The notes beneath the pieces were generated by a model that saw only the letters and a list, made by a program, of their open reading frames with translations, was not told where the DNA came from and ran no database searches. From contig NZ_JASLER010000053.1 of assembly GCF_030151085.1 (NCBI RefSeq), positions 23,238 to 87,237 of the forward strand: DNA of 64,000 nucleotides, in the 5' to 3' direction. The DNA is from Bacteroides sp. (GTDB taxonomy: Bacteria > Bacteroidota > Bacteroidia > Bacteroidales > Bacteroidaceae). This document shows, piece by piece, positions 32,375-42,365 of the stretch. Within the stretch, counting starts at the first letter, position 1, and every line of letters begins with the position of its first letter. Both the position numbers and the translations under genes were made by a program.

Positions 32375-33514
32375 ATGAAAGTACTATTTATTGTTCAGGG
32401 AGAAGGGCGAGGGCATCTTACCCAAGCCATTACGATGGAAGATTTGTTGCGTCGTAACGGTCATGAAGTTGTAGAAGTATTGGTGGGAAAAAGTAATTCG
32501 CGCCATTTACCCGGTTTCTTTAATCGCAGTATCCAAGCTCCGGTGAAACGTTTTCTGAGTCCCAATTTTTTGCCTACACCTGCTAATAAGCGAGTCAGCT
32601 TATCACGGAGTGTGGCATATAATATGATAAAGTTACCTACCTACCTTCAAAGCATGCACTATATACACCGCCGCATTGAAGAGAGCGGTGCCGAACTAGT
32701 CATAAACTTTTATGAATTACTTACGGGGTTGACCTATCTGCTTTTTCGCCCCTCCGTACCTCAAATCAGTATCGGACACCAATATCTCTTTTTACATCAA
32801 GACTTTGAATTTCCCGAAAAGAGCGGAGTTAACTTATGGTTACTTCGCTTCTTCACACGACTTACCTGTATTGGCGCAAACGAAAAACTGGCCTTATCTT
32901 TCCGTGCAATGGATGATGATGAAGAAGCGCATATTAGGGTAGTACCTCCATTGCTACGTAAGGAAGTTCTTTCTTGCGAAAGTGCGAAAGGGGATTATTT
33001 GCATGGTTATATGGTGAATTCGGGTTTTGGTGAGAATATAAGGAAATGGCATAGCGATCATCCTGAAGTACCCCTTCATTTCTTTTGGGATAAACAAGAT
33101 GAGGATGAGGTCTGCCAAGTTGATGATACTTTAAGTTTCCATCAATTGGATGATTTAAAGTTTCTGCGCTACATGTCCGGCTGTAAGGCTTATGCGACGA
33201 CGGCCGGTTTTGAATCTGTTTGTGAGGCTATGTATCTTGGCAAACCGTTACTGATGGTTCCTGTACATGTTGAACAAGACTGTAATGCTTACGATGCTGC
33301 TCGAACCGGTGCAGGAATTGTTGCCGATGCCTTTGATTTGGAAAACCTGTTGGAATTTTCAGAGAACTACCAACCGGATATTTCATTCCGTTACTGGGTT
33401 CATAGTTGTGACTGGCGGATTTTGCGTAATATAGAAATAGGGTTGTCTTTGGCACACTATCCAGCGCCGGCATTTCCGTATTCATATTCCAATATGCCCG
33501 ATATGGCATTGTAA
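32375..33514 (+). CDS. Glycosyltransferase, GT-B (family 28/1-like)
   Basis: The 379-aa protein begins MKVLFIVQGEGRGHLTQAITMEDLLRRNGHEV, the G-rich N-terminal acceptor-domain loop of MurG-like enzymes. It ends with the donor-binding region: YATTAGFESVCEAMYLGKPLLMVPVHVEQDCNAYDAARTGAG. This end fits nucleotide-sugar binding in GT1/GT28 enzymes. No signal peptide or TM helix is obvious, so it is cytoplasmic or peripheral. It is probably co-transcribed with the phosphoesterase before it. Acceptor unknown; an envelope glycolipid is a reasonable guess. Confidence 0.85.
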   Translation: MKVLFIVQGEGRGHLTQAITMEDLLRRNGHEVVEVLVGKSNSRHLPGFFNRSIQAPVKRFLSPNFLPTPANKRVSLSRSVAYNMIKLPTYLQSMHYIHRRIEESGAELVINFYELLTGLTYLLFRPSVPQISIGHQYLFLHQDFEFPEKSGVNLWLLRFFTRLTCIGANEKLALSFRAMDDDEEAHIRVVPPLLRKEVLSCESAKGDYLHGYMVNSGFGENIRKWHSDHPEVPLHFFWDKQDEDEVCQVDDTLSFHQLDDLKFLRYMSGCKAYATTAGFESVCEAMYLGKPLLMVPVHVEQDCNAYDAARTGAGIVADAFDLENLLEFSENYQPDISFRYWVHSCDWRILRNIEIGLSLAHYPAPAFPYSYSNMPDMAL

Positions 33515-33561
33515 TATTAATATCTTCATCTTCCTAATAAATATAGATAGTTTTAATTGAG

Positions 33562-35610
33562 ATGACTAACAAGAAGATTTTATCAGAAGCCTATCTGGAT
33601 CGCGATTTGAGTTGGATGTACTTTAACCATCGCATCTTACAGGAAGCTACCAAGTTACAGGTGCCTTTGTTGGAGAGATTGGTATTCCTTGGCATTTATT
33701 CCAATAATTTGGATGAGTTTTTCCGTGTTCGTATGGCAACACTTAGCCGTATTGCCGAGTGTAAAGACAGACGGTTGGATGCGGAGCGGGAGAGTGCCAC
33801 TCAACTTATCAAGCAGATAACCAAGCTCAATAATAAGTATTCTAAGGAATATGAAAATGCTATTAAGGAGGTAACTAGTCAGCTGCGGAAGGAAAATATC
33901 TTTTTGTTGAAAGAAGATGAATTGGATGAAGAGCAACAGGCATTTGTTTGCCAGTACTACAGCCAGAAGCTGAGTGGCTTTATAAGTCCCGTTTGGCTTT
34001 CGGCGGTAAAACAATTGACGGATGAGACAGATGAAAACATTCATTTGGCTGTTAAGATGCAAGCTGCCGGCAAGAAGAATTTTGAATATGCATTGATTTC
34101 TCTTCCCGTTACTGAATGTGCTCGTTTTGTGCGTTTACCTGATAAAGAAGGCAAAAACTATCTGATGTATTTGGATGATGTTATCCGCTATTGCTTGCCG
34201 ATGATTTTTTCCGGGTTGAATTATGAGTCTTTCAAGGCATACGCGTTCAAGTTTACTAAAGATGCGGAGATGGAGATTGACAATGACCCTCGTAATGGCA
34301 TTCTTCAAAAGATATCCAAAGGAGTGAAAAGCCGCAAGAAAGGTGATGCTTTGCGCGTGATCTATGATGCAGAAATGCCAAAAGATTTACTGAAACGCGT
34401 TATGAATAAACTGAATCTTGATAAGCTGGATACAGTGATAAATGGCGGACGGTATCATAATCACAAGGATTTAATGTCTTTTCCTGACTGTGGTAGGAAA
34501 GATTTGAAATTCCCTGTATGGGTACCAATTATAAAACCGGAACTAAAAAGTGGTGAAAGCCTTTTGAAGTTGATTCAGAAAGGTGACCGGTTTATACATG
34601 TGCCTTATCATAGCTTTGATTATTATATTCGTGTATTGCAGGAAGCTGCCATCAGTAAAGAAGTAAAAAGTATCAAAACTACTTTATATCGTCTTGCTAA
34701 GGACTCTAAAGTAGTGAAAGCCCTTATTTGTGCCGCTCGTAATGGTAAGAAGGTAACTGTGGTGATTGAGCTTCTGGCACGATTTGATGAAGCCTCTAAT
34801 ATAGGTTGGTCTAAGAAGATGCAGGAAGCAGGTATTCGTGTCATCTTTGGGGTCGAAGGCTTGAAAGTCCATTCAAAGACTACGCATATCAGCATGAAAA
34901 CCGGAAATGATATTGCATGTATCAGCACGGGGAACTTCCACGAAGGTAATGCTCGTATGTATACGGATTACCTGCTGATGACTGCTGCCCGAAACGTGGT
35001 GAACGATATACATTCGGTGTTCACTTTCATTGAGAAACCTTATTCTCCGGTTCTGTTCAAGGAGCTGCTGGTATCTCCCAATGAGATGAAAGCGAAATTC
35101 ATCAAGTTGATAAATGATGAAATCAAGAATAAACAGGCTGGTAAGCCTGCTTACATTCGTGTCAAAGTAAACCATATTACAGATATTGCCATCGTGAAGA
35201 AACTTTATGAAGCATCTGCAAACGGTGTTCCTATTGACTTGTTGGTGCGTGGCAATTGTTCATTGATTACGGGTATCCCTGGCGTGAGTGATACGATACA
35301 TATCAATGGAATTATTGACCGCTATTTGGAGCATTCGCGTATTTTTATTTTTGCTGCCAATGGAGAGAATAAAACCTTTATCGGTTCGGCAGACTGGATG
35401 CCGCGCAATCTGGATAATAGGGTGGAGGTAATTGCGCCGGTTTATGACCCTAAGATAAAAGAAGATTTGTGGACTGTGATAGATTATGGTCTTCGTGATA
35501 ATTGTCAAGGCAGTATTGTGGATGGAACTGGAGAAAACCGTCCTTGGACGACGGATAGTGATGTGCCTTTCCGTTCACAAGAAGAACTATATAAACATTA
35601 CAAATTATGA
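33562..35610 (+). CDS. ppk1: Polyphosphate kinase 1
   Basis: Ppk1 makes long inorganic polyphosphate from ATP. The 682-aa length is normal. The N-terminal signature YLDRDLSWMYFNHRILQEA, the core ...KTTLYRLAKDSKVVKALICAARNGKKVTVVIELLARFDEASN and H437 in VEGLKVHSKTTH (the phosphorylated histidine, matching E. coli His435) are present. So is the second H motif in EHSRIFIFAANGE. It ends at 35610 and overlaps ppx by 4 nt (ATGA), so both genes are translationally coupled: polyphosphate making and breaking from one mRNA. Confidence 0.97.
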   Translation: MTNKKILSEAYLDRDLSWMYFNHRILQEATKLQVPLLERLVFLGIYSNNLDEFFRVRMATLSRIAECKDRRLDAERESATQLIKQITKLNNKYSKEYENAIKEVTSQLRKENIFLLKEDELDEEQQAFVCQYYSQKLSGFISPVWLSAVKQLTDETDENIHLAVKMQAAGKKNFEYALISLPVTECARFVRLPDKEGKNYLMYLDDVIRYCLPMIFSGLNYESFKAYAFKFTKDAEMEIDNDPRNGILQKISKGVKSRKKGDALRVIYDAEMPKDLLKRVMNKLNLDKLDTVINGGRYHNHKDLMSFPDCGRKDLKFPVWVPIIKPELKSGESLLKLIQKGDRFIHVPYHSFDYYIRVLQEAAISKEVKSIKTTLYRLAKDSKVVKALICAARNGKKVTVVIELLARFDEASNIGWSKKMQEAGIRVIFGVEGLKVHSKTTHISMKTGNDIACISTGNFHEGNARMYTDYLLMTAARNVVNDIHSVFTFIEKPYSPVLFKELLVSPNEMKAKFIKLINDEIKNKQAGKPAYIRVKVNHITDIAIVKKLYEASANGVPIDLLVRGNCSLITGIPGVSDTIHINGIIDRYLEHSRIFIFAANGENKTFIGSADWMPRNLDNRVEVIAPVYDPKIKEDLWTVIDYGLRDNCQGSIVDGTGENRPWTTDSDVPFRSQEELYKHYKL

Positions 35611-36518
35611 ATGAAAAATGTTATGCCGCTATAGACATTGGTACAAATGCTGTGCGGTTACTGATTAAGAAAGTCAAGCAGGATGAGGATTTAGAGAATA
35701 AGCGTCTTTCCAAAGTATTGTTACTGCGTGTTCCACTGCGGTTAGGCTTTGATGTATTCTCTTTGGGAATTGTATCTGATGTAAAAGCGGTAAAGTTACG
35801 GCGGCTGATGAAGGCTTTTCGCCAATTGATGAAAATTTACGATGTAACGGATTATCGGGCTTGTGCGACTTCTGCCATGCGCGATGCTAAAAATGGGAAG
35901 TCTGTTATAAAGAAGATATTAAAAGATACGGGTATTGATATAGAGGTTATTGATGGTCAAGAAGAGGCACGCACCATATACAATAATCATGTAGAGTGTA
36001 TGGAGGATAGTGTAGGTAACTATATATATGTAGACGTTGGTGGTGGCAGCACGGAGATAAACTTAATGGTTAACGGTGAATTGGTGAAATCTTATTCGTA
36101 TAATATTGGTACGGTTCGTATGCTGAGCAATGCTGTGAAGGAAGAAACCTGGCAGCAGATGAAGGAAGATCTTGCGCAACTCTCTGTTGAATATCAGGAT
36201 ATTAATATTATAGGTAGTGGAGGTAACATCAATAAGCTATATCGTCTTGCCGGCAAAAAGGATAAGAAGAAACTGCGTTTACCGGTCACTTCTTTAAAGG
36301 TATTGTACGACGAGCTGAAACCTCTAACTCCTGAACAACGTATGGAAGCGTTCAGTTTGAAAGCTGACCGTGCTGATGTTATTATTCCGGCCGCCGAAAT
36401 ATTTCTGACAATTGCAGAGATTGTGAAAGCAGGATATGTGCATGTGCCGGTTATTGGCTTGGCGGATGGTATCATTGACGATTTGTATGCTAAAAGTATA
36501 GGTTCTACATCTTGTTGA
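35607..36518 (+). CDS. ppx: Exopolyphosphatase / Ppx-GppA family
   Basis: This 303-aa protein of the actin-like ATPase fold degrades polyphosphate (or pppGpp) from the ends. The N-terminal phosphate-binding motif is YAAIDIGTNAVRLLIKKV. The second is VGNYIYVDVGGGSTEINLM, and the core includes the catalytic acid region DGQEEARTIYNN. It lacks the C-terminal HD-type extension of long E. coli Ppx, being the short type. It is coupled to ppk1 by a 4-nt overlap. The intergenic space to the convergent tamB holds a perfect inverted repeat (36572-36633). Confidence 0.93.
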   Translation: MNEKCYAAIDIGTNAVRLLIKKVKQDEDLENKRLSKVLLLRVPLRLGFDVFSLGIVSDVKAVKLRRLMKAFRQLMKIYDVTDYRACATSAMRDAKNGKSVIKKILKDTGIDIEVIDGQEEARTIYNNHVECMEDSVGNYIYVDVGGGSTEINLMVNGELVKSYSYNIGTVRMLSNAVKEETWQQMKEDLAQLSVEYQDINIIGSGGNINKLYRLAGKKDKKKLRLPVTSLKVLYDELKPLTPEQRMEAFSLKADRADVIIPAAEIFLTIAEIVKAGYVHVPVIGLADGIIDDLYAKSIGSTSC

Positions 36519-36571
36519 TGTACTACATGAAATAAATATTATCTCCTGCAAGAAATTAATATCGTGTAGAA

Positions 36572-36633
36572 CAATAAGTTAATATCGTGTTTACACGTTA
36601 CATATATCGTGTAAACACGATATTAACTTATTG
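36572..36633. repeat. Perfect 26-bp inverted repeat between ppx and tamB
   Basis: The arms 36572-36597 and 36608-36633 are exact reverse complements (left arm begins CAATAAGTTAATATCGTG) around a 10-nt loop. A third partial copy of TTAATATCGTGT lies at 36557. No strong T run follows on either side. It may act as a bidirectional terminator between convergent genes, or as a protein-binding site. Confidence 0.9.
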
Positions 36634-36652
36634 CCTCTATATAAAAATAGAG

Positions 36653-39600
36653 TTATTTCTTTTTTCTCTCCCGCTTTGATTTTGCTTCAGGAAGTGAAGT
36701 TTTATTGGTAGATAAAGTATCCTTTTGGGTTTGTGCTTTTTCTAGTTTTCTGAGTTTCCATTTATTCCAGAAAAGCAGTTCGTTCCATTTGTTGAAGTCC
36801 TTCTTGAAAATAATGCCTATACCTTGCGTGGTCAGATTGGTTCGAGTATAATAGCGGTCGTTCGTTTCATTATATGCTTTCAAACGAATATCGCCGGAAC
36901 GGTTGACAAGCCATTCGGCTTCAAAATCACCTACAAAGTTAGTGTTTGCCATTGGGTTGTCACGATAGCCAAAGTTTCCGTTGATGATCAATCGGTTATT
37001 TAATAACTGCCCGGATAAAATACCTTCGAATTCAACATCTGTCCATCCCTTTTCACCGGTGCTGAGGTTGGTGCCGATATTCCAATTATTATTATCTACA
37101 ATATGCGAAAGGGCATTATTCAATTGTCCGGAAAGTGTAGACGAAAGCACACTGGTCATCATATTAGAGCTTTGCGCAGCATCACTATATTCGGTCGTGT
37201 AGAATTTACCGATTCCCAACAAGTAGAGTATCTGCATATTCATTTGCTCGTCAGTAGAGATGTAGTTACGGATGATAGATTGCATTTCATCACGTTCATT
37301 AGGCAGCTCAATGTCCAGTTTGATGTTGGGCGAGGTTAATTGTCCGGTTAAGTCCATTATACAGTTTACTTTGACGTTAGTCTGAGTTATAAAATCAGAG
37401 GTGGTAGCACTAGAAGGCATCAAGTCGTTCAAAGAAGCAGAATTGACCGTATAGCTGGCTTTTATATCTAGATTTGCATCGAGTGGGTTGCCATTGAAGG
37501 CAATAGTACTTCCGTCTTTAATGATAAAATCTTTGCGGATAACCTCTTGTAAGCTGAATTTATAAACACCTTGGCTAATGCGATAACTACCGAACATTTT
37601 CACATCTCCTTTATTATAGAATTCGGTACGAATATTTCCGGTACCTCTTCCACTGATGTAATCGCCTGCAATAGGGTCCATGATAATTTTCATGGTGGCA
37701 TCGGGAGTAGCATCTACCAAAAGATTCAAACGGATATCCGTGTCACTTTCTTTTTCTTCCTCTACTTCTTTCTGTGCGATTTCAAAATCGGAAAGACGAA
37801 CCGAATCTTGAACGGCACGATGTGGAGTTTTATCTATAAACTTGATAAACTGGTTACTAACAGCGGAAGTTACGTTATCTTTTATATAGGTAAAGTTCGT
37901 ATTACGGTTGGTAGTCATTGCTACGTCGATATTTACACCATCCTGAGCATTTCCCGCAATGGTAGCACTTCCTGTGCCGTAGACTGTACCGAAGAAGGGG
38001 ACGTCATGAGATTCTTTAGTGTTCATTACCAACATATTATTAACATTGAAATTGAACCGGTATTCCAAATTCTTGAAATGTTGATAGTGGAGGTATCCGC
38101 TCACTCTGCCTTGATGCCCTTGAGTATCGAAAATACGATTATTATTAAAAGTAAGTCCACCCGGCTCAATGAAAATACTGTCTTTAACAAAAAATGTAGT
38201 ATTGAGAACATCTACTTTCATAGAAGCGTCCCCAAAGACACGTCCTTCCATAGTCAAGGCCTTGAATTTGCCATAGAAATGAACATTACCGGTTGCACGA
38301 CCGTTGAATTCCGGCGTGATACTGCTCATATAATGATGTATAAACTTCAGGTTAGTGCTATCTGCCTCAATTTGCAAATCAAGCGCACTTGTTGGTTTAA
38401 GCGGATATATGTAACCATATACATGACTTTTAGCAATGTCTTTTTCACGGATACGGGCATCCAAATAGATTCCTTTTACATCGTGATGCCATTCCCCATG
38501 GATGTTGGCATCGCCAAGCAATCCTTCATTCAGTCCTAGATTGCGGATAAACAGATTGGTGCTCATAACAGGCTTTTCCAGTACTCCACTGGCAAATGCA
38601 GGACCGGTAGCTTCTCCTTTGAAATTCACCCCAAGGTCTGCTATATCAAATACATACCCTATATTGATGTCCTGCAAATCGAGACGCACTGTATCTTCCG
38701 GTAACTTAGAAATGGTACCATCAATGCGCAAATGACGCTCTTTGTGGCTGAAATAGAAGTCTTTGATATGTACTTTCCCTGAGTCAAGCACTACTTGTGA
38801 GGGATGGATTTCCCAAAGCGTATCGTTCAAGATTACATTGGTGGGTTGGATATCGACAACTGTTTTCAATGCCGATTTATCTTTTTTACTTGATTGGGAG
38901 AGGCTTTTTACGCCTTTGGACTCACGAATGAAGTGAGTCAAAGCAGAAAGTTTGCCACTATAGGTTACGCTACTGCTGTTTCCCCAATTCAATGTAGTTT
39001 GAATGCTGTCATTTTTTGCTTGAGCCTCCAAAGCTACATTGACAGCACCACTTGATTTTCGATTATTGAAACGTATACGGGTATGGAATTGATCACCCGG
39101 ATTTTCACAGAGTATCATTCCCGATTCTATATATTTATCTCCATAGCGCAAACGTGGGAAATAACCTTCTACACGAAGGCGTTGAGCTTTGTCATTGAAA
39201 TATCCTTTAAGCGTGGAGTGGGTATATACTTTAAGCGGAATTTGGAATACAGTGGATAATAGTTCCGTATCATATATATGCAGGTCAAAATTGAAGTTAT
39301 TCTCTGTTTCCATCGGCTTTTTGTCCGGTAGAATCAAAGCAGGAATATAACGTCGCATGATATTGAGTACGCTGATTGGTAAAGTACGATAAGAATAGTC
39401 TCCTTCAATGCTCCCTTGTAGGAAGTTAGAGGCAATAGTCAGTTGCTTTTGATGTTCACCTTTGGGGCTGGCGGCTATTTTTAAATTGTCAAGGAAATAT
39501 TGCTTGTCCGGTGCAGTGAATTGAAGACTATCAATGTTAATCTCACCATTCATATCATCAATGGATCCTCCGGTGAAATCGGCTTTAATCTTGATGGATA

Positions 39601-41158
39601 TTTCAGTATCTTCATATTTCGGCGTCAGATGAAGGTCATGCGGACGGACATGGCTGATGTTTGCATAGAAATTGAAAGTGGGTATTTGACTGGCGGTATT
39701 GATAGTACCATTCAGTATGACCGAACCATTCGGATCATCCAAGGCTACTTTTCCGGTGAAACCGCCTTGTTTGTATTCTCCGTCCAAATTGATATTCTCA
39801 TATGTATAATTGCTGTAATCTATGGAAGACACTAGTCCTTTTAATATTACGGATGGGTATTGATTTTCGTAATGACTGCTGTTAACATCCAAATTGAATG
39901 TAACCTTATCGAATTTATCGTTGCCCAGCATCTTTCCTAGTTCGAAATCTTCCGTTTTCACCGCTCCTGAATAGGCAAAATATCCTTTTTCCTTGTTGGA
40001 ACTTAACTTGACGTCGGTTTTTATGCTACCGATGTCAGTACGTATTTGTCCGTATGTAACGAGATCTGTGAAGTAACCTGATACTTCTCCGTGAAAAGAG
40101 ATGGTTCCTAAATGTTCGAGTATAGGAGGCACTCCTTCATAATTTTTACTTAAATTCCTGACAAAGAAAGCGATACCTTCCGGATCGGCATATAAACTGG
40201 AAAGATTGCCAAATACGTATGCGTCTTCCGGATGAGACAAATCTTGCAAGGATACATCGCCCTTCAGATGAAAATGATTGCCCGAAGATATGGAAAGACG
40301 GGGACAATTCAACCGGTTGATAGTTCCATTAGTTTCTACTTCTACTTGTACTTTCTCTTTAAAGGGGCTAAAAGCCGGTACAAAAGCGGATATATCCTGT
40401 AAGGTTATCTGGGAAGGCAGCATACGGAATGAGAAATGCACATCATGGGCAAAGTTCTTAAAAGCTCCCAAGCTATCATATTCCATACGGATAGTATCCA
40501 TTGCCAATGAAGTATGTGGCAGATCGATGGCAAAGTTTTCAATCCTCATTTTTTTGTCATTACCAATAATCTTCAAGCTTAGCTTTTTTAATTCGAAACC
40601 GGAGTGCTCTTCCTCTATACTCATGCGTTTGATGGCGGCATTAATAGAGTCGCTTTGCAAAGCTTTCAAAGAAATATTGGCAATAATATTACGTAAACGA
40701 ATATGTTGAGGGTTGAATTTACCGGGAGTCTCTTTTTCAGAGTGTACATCGTATGATACTTTTCCACGTCGAATCAACAAGGAGTTAATGCGGAGATCCA
40801 GATTACTTTTCTTTTGGATGGTATCTTTAGAAGCAAAAGCATCGAGTGCAAATTGGAAGTTCGGTTTGGATTCAGGTGTTTGTTTCTCCAAGTTAATGTT
40901 GAAACCGAATAGCTGTACATTACTGATAGATATTTTGCCGTTTAATAGGGGTATAAAATCAAATTTAGCTGAAAGACGTGTTACTTTCAGCATTTCCTTT
41001 CCTGACTGATCGTTTAACAATAAATCGTCGATAATGATACGATTCAGTAGGCCTATATCAACCCGCCCAATGGTAAGACTACTACCTAATACGGAAGTTA
41101 GTTCTTCCGCTACGAGTATAGACATTTGTCGCTGGACGTATGGAATGTTCAGCAACAA
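36653..41158 (-). CDS. tamB: TamB-like translocation and assembly module protein
   Basis: TamB proteins are long envelope proteins of repeated beta structure that bridge the inner and outer membranes and help with phospholipid transport or outer-membrane assembly. The 1501 aa from the TTG at 41158 include repeated strand-rich segments and the C-terminal DUF490 domain (DIRLNLLVDATPDATMKIIMDPIAGDYISGRGTGNIRTEF, GTYRISQGVYKFSLQEVI-like). The conserved N-terminal membrane anchor is encoded further upstream (to about 41227: RKLKKTVRWVLGIVLGLYIG), yet no ATG, GTG or TTG opens it there; an ATC stands at 41225-41227. The true start is therefore uncertain. Confidence 0.9.
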   Translation of the reverse strand: MLLNIPYVQRQMSILVAEELTSVLGSSLTIGRVDIGLLNRIIIDDLLLNDQSGKEMLKVTRLSAKFDFIPLLNGKISISNVQLFGFNINLEKQTPESKPNFQFALDAFASKDTIQKKSNLDLRINSLLIRRGKVSYDVHSEKETPGKFNPQHIRLRNIIANISLKALQSDSINAAIKRMSIEEEHSGFELKKLSLKIIGNDKKMRIENFAIDLPHTSLAMDTIRMEYDSLGAFKNFAHDVHFSFRMLPSQITLQDISAFVPAFSPFKEKVQVEVETNGTINRLNCPRLSISSGNHFHLKGDVSLQDLSHPEDAYVFGNLSSLYADPEGIAFFVRNLSKNYEGVPPILEHLGTISFHGEVSGYFTDLVTYGQIRTDIGSIKTDVKLSSNKEKGYFAYSGAVKTEDFELGKMLGNDKFDKVTFNLDVNSSHYENQYPSVILKGLVSSIDYSNYTYENINLDGEYKQGGFTGKVALDDPNGSVILNGTINTASQIPTFNFYANISHVRPHDLHLTPKYEDTEISIKIKADFTGGSIDDMNGEINIDSLQFTAPDKQYFLDNLKIAASPKGEHQKQLTIASNFLQGSIEGDYSYRTLPISVLNIMRRYIPALILPDKKPMETENNFNFDLHIYDTELLSTVFQIPLKVYTHSTLKGYFNDKAQRLRVEGYFPRLRYGDKYIESGMILCENPGDQFHTRIRFNNRKSSGAVNVALEAQAKNDSIQTTLNWGNSSSVTYSGKLSALTHFIRESKGVKSLSQSSKKDKSALKTVVDIQPTNVILNDTLWEIHPSQVVLDSGKVHIKDFYFSHKERHLRIDGTISKLPEDTVRLDLQDINIGYVFDIADLGVNFKGEATGPAFASGVLEKPVMSTNLFIRNLGLNEGLLGDANIHGEWHHDVKGIYLDARIREKDIAKSHVYGYIYPLKPTSALDLQIEADSTNLKFIHHYMSSITPEFNGRATGNVHFYGKFKALTMEGRVFGDASMKVDVLNTTFFVKDSIFIEPGGLTFNNNRIFDTQGHQGRVSGYLHYQHFKNLEYRFNFNVNNMLVMNTKESHDVPFFGTVYGTGSATIAGNAQDGVNIDVAMTTNRNTNFTYIKDNVTSAVSNQFIKFIDKTPHRAVQDSVRLSDFEIAQKEVEEEKESDTDIRLNLLVDATPDATMKIIMDPIAGDYISGRGTGNIRTEFYNKGDVKMFGSYRISQGVYKFSLQEVIRKDFIIKDGSTIAFNGNPLDANLDIKASYTVNSASLNDLMPSSATTSDFITQTNVKVNCIMDLTGQLTSPNIKLDIELPNERDEMQSIIRNYISTDEQMNMQILYLLGIGKFYTTEYSDAAQSSNMMTSVLSSTLSGQLNNALSHIVDNNNWNIGTNLSTGEKGWTDVEFEGILSGQLLNNRLIINGNFGYRDNPMANTNFVGDFEAEWLVNRSGDIRLKAYNETNDRYYTRTNLTTQGIGIIFKKDFNKWNELLFWNKWKLRKLEKAQTQKDTLSTNKTSLPEAKSKRERKKK

Positions 41159-41292
41159 AATAGTACCGATATACAGTCCCAGAACGATACCGAGTACCCA
41201 ACGTACTGTTTTTTTTAGTTTTCTGATAGGCGATTTTTATAATTAGCCAACAAAAATATGAAATTATACGTTATGAATCCTACTTTTATCAC

Positions 41293-41300
41293 TACTTTTG
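41293..41300 (+). promoter_or_regulatory. -7 box before tsaD
   Basis: TACTTTTG matches TAnnTTTG, 24 nt before the tsaD ATG. Confidence 0.6.
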
Positions 41301-41324
41301 CAGCGTTTAAACGTAAAAAACACT

Positions 41325-42347
41325 ATGAGTACAATAATCTTAGGAATAGAATCTTCTTGCGATGACACTTCTGCTGCTGTTATCAAAGATGGCTATCTGC
41401 TTTCGAATGTAGTGTCCAGTCAGGCTGTGCATGAAGCGTATGGTGGTGTAGTACCTGAACTTGCTTCTCGTGCTCATCAACAAAACATTGTTCCGGTAGT
41501 GCATGAAGCATTGAAACGTGCCGGAGTGACTAAAGAGGAACTGAGTGCTGTGGCATTTACACGTGGTCCCGGTTTGATGGGTTCTTTATTGGTTGGTGTA
41601 TCGTTCGCAAAAGGATTTGCTCGTTCTTTAGGTATTCCTATGATTGATGTTAATCATTTGACGGGCCATGTGTTAGCTCATTTTATTAAAGCTGAAGGAG
41701 AAGAAAATGTTCAACCTGATTTTCCATTCCTTTGTCTGCTAGTCTCTGGTGGTAATTCTCAAATCATTCTGGTGAAAGCCTATAATGATATGGAGATATT
41801 AGGGCAAACTATTGATGATGCTGCCGGTGAAGCTATAGATAAATGTTCTAAGGTAATGGGACTGGGCTATCCGGGTGGACCGATCATTGATAAGTTGGCA
41901 CGTCAGGGAAACCCCAAAGCATATACATTTAGCAAGCCGCATATACCTGGCTTAGATTACAGTTTTAGCGGATTGAAAACTTCTTTCCTGTATTCTTTGA
42001 GGGATTGGTTGAAGGAAGATCCCGATTTCATCGAGAATCATAAGGTTGATTTAGCTGCTTCGTTGGAAGCAACAATTGTAGATATATTGATGGATAAATT
42101 GCGTAAAGCAGCTAAAGAATACAAAATAAAAGAAGTAGCAGTTGCAGGAGGTGTTTCGGCTAATAATGGATTGCGTAATTCATTCCGTGAACATGCTGAA
42201 AAGTATGGCTGGAATATATTTATTCCGAAATTCAGCTATACAACGGATAATGCTGCCATGATTGCTATTACAGGCTACTTTAAGTATCTGGATAAGGACT
42301 ACTGTTCAATAGATGCACCTGCTTATTCAAGGGTAACTTTGAAATAA
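41325..42347 (+). CDS. tsaD: tRNA threonylcarbamoyltransferase TsaD
   Basis: TsaD transfers the threonylcarbamoyl group to A37 of ANN-decoding tRNAs (t6A). I start at the ATG at 41325 (340 aa), 24 nt after a -7 box; an in-frame ATG lies further up but inside the promoter. Motifs: ILGIESSCDDTSAAV at the start, HLTGHVLAHF (iron/zinc-binding histidines near residues 114 and 118), FPFLCLLVSGGNSQI, DDAAGEAIDKCSKVMGLGYPGGP and the later GGVSANNGLR. It belongs to the ASKHA fold. The next gene, a CinA-type amidase, follows after 18 nt. Confidence 0.97.
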   Translation: MSTIILGIESSCDDTSAAVIKDGYLLSNVVSSQAVHEAYGGVVPELASRAHQQNIVPVVHEALKRAGVTKEELSAVAFTRGPGLMGSLLVGVSFAKGFARSLGIPMIDVNHLTGHVLAHFIKAEGEENVQPDFPFLCLLVSGGNSQIILVKAYNDMEILGQTIDDAAGEAIDKCSKVMGLGYPGGPIIDKLARQGNPKAYTFSKPHIPGLDYSFSGLKTSFLYSLRDWLKEDPDFIENHKVDLAASLEATIVDILMDKLRKAAKEYKIKEVAVAGGVSANNGLRNSFREHAEKYGWNIFIPKFSYTTDNAAMIAITGYFKYLDKDYCSIDAPAYSRVTLK

Positions 42348-42365
42348 GCCTATATATAATAAGGT

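Noticed and set aside
37571..38539. 322-codon open frame on the plus strand inside tamB
   Set aside because: It lies fully antisense to the well-supported tamB gene, and its translation has no domain-like pattern. Codon structure of tamB explains it.
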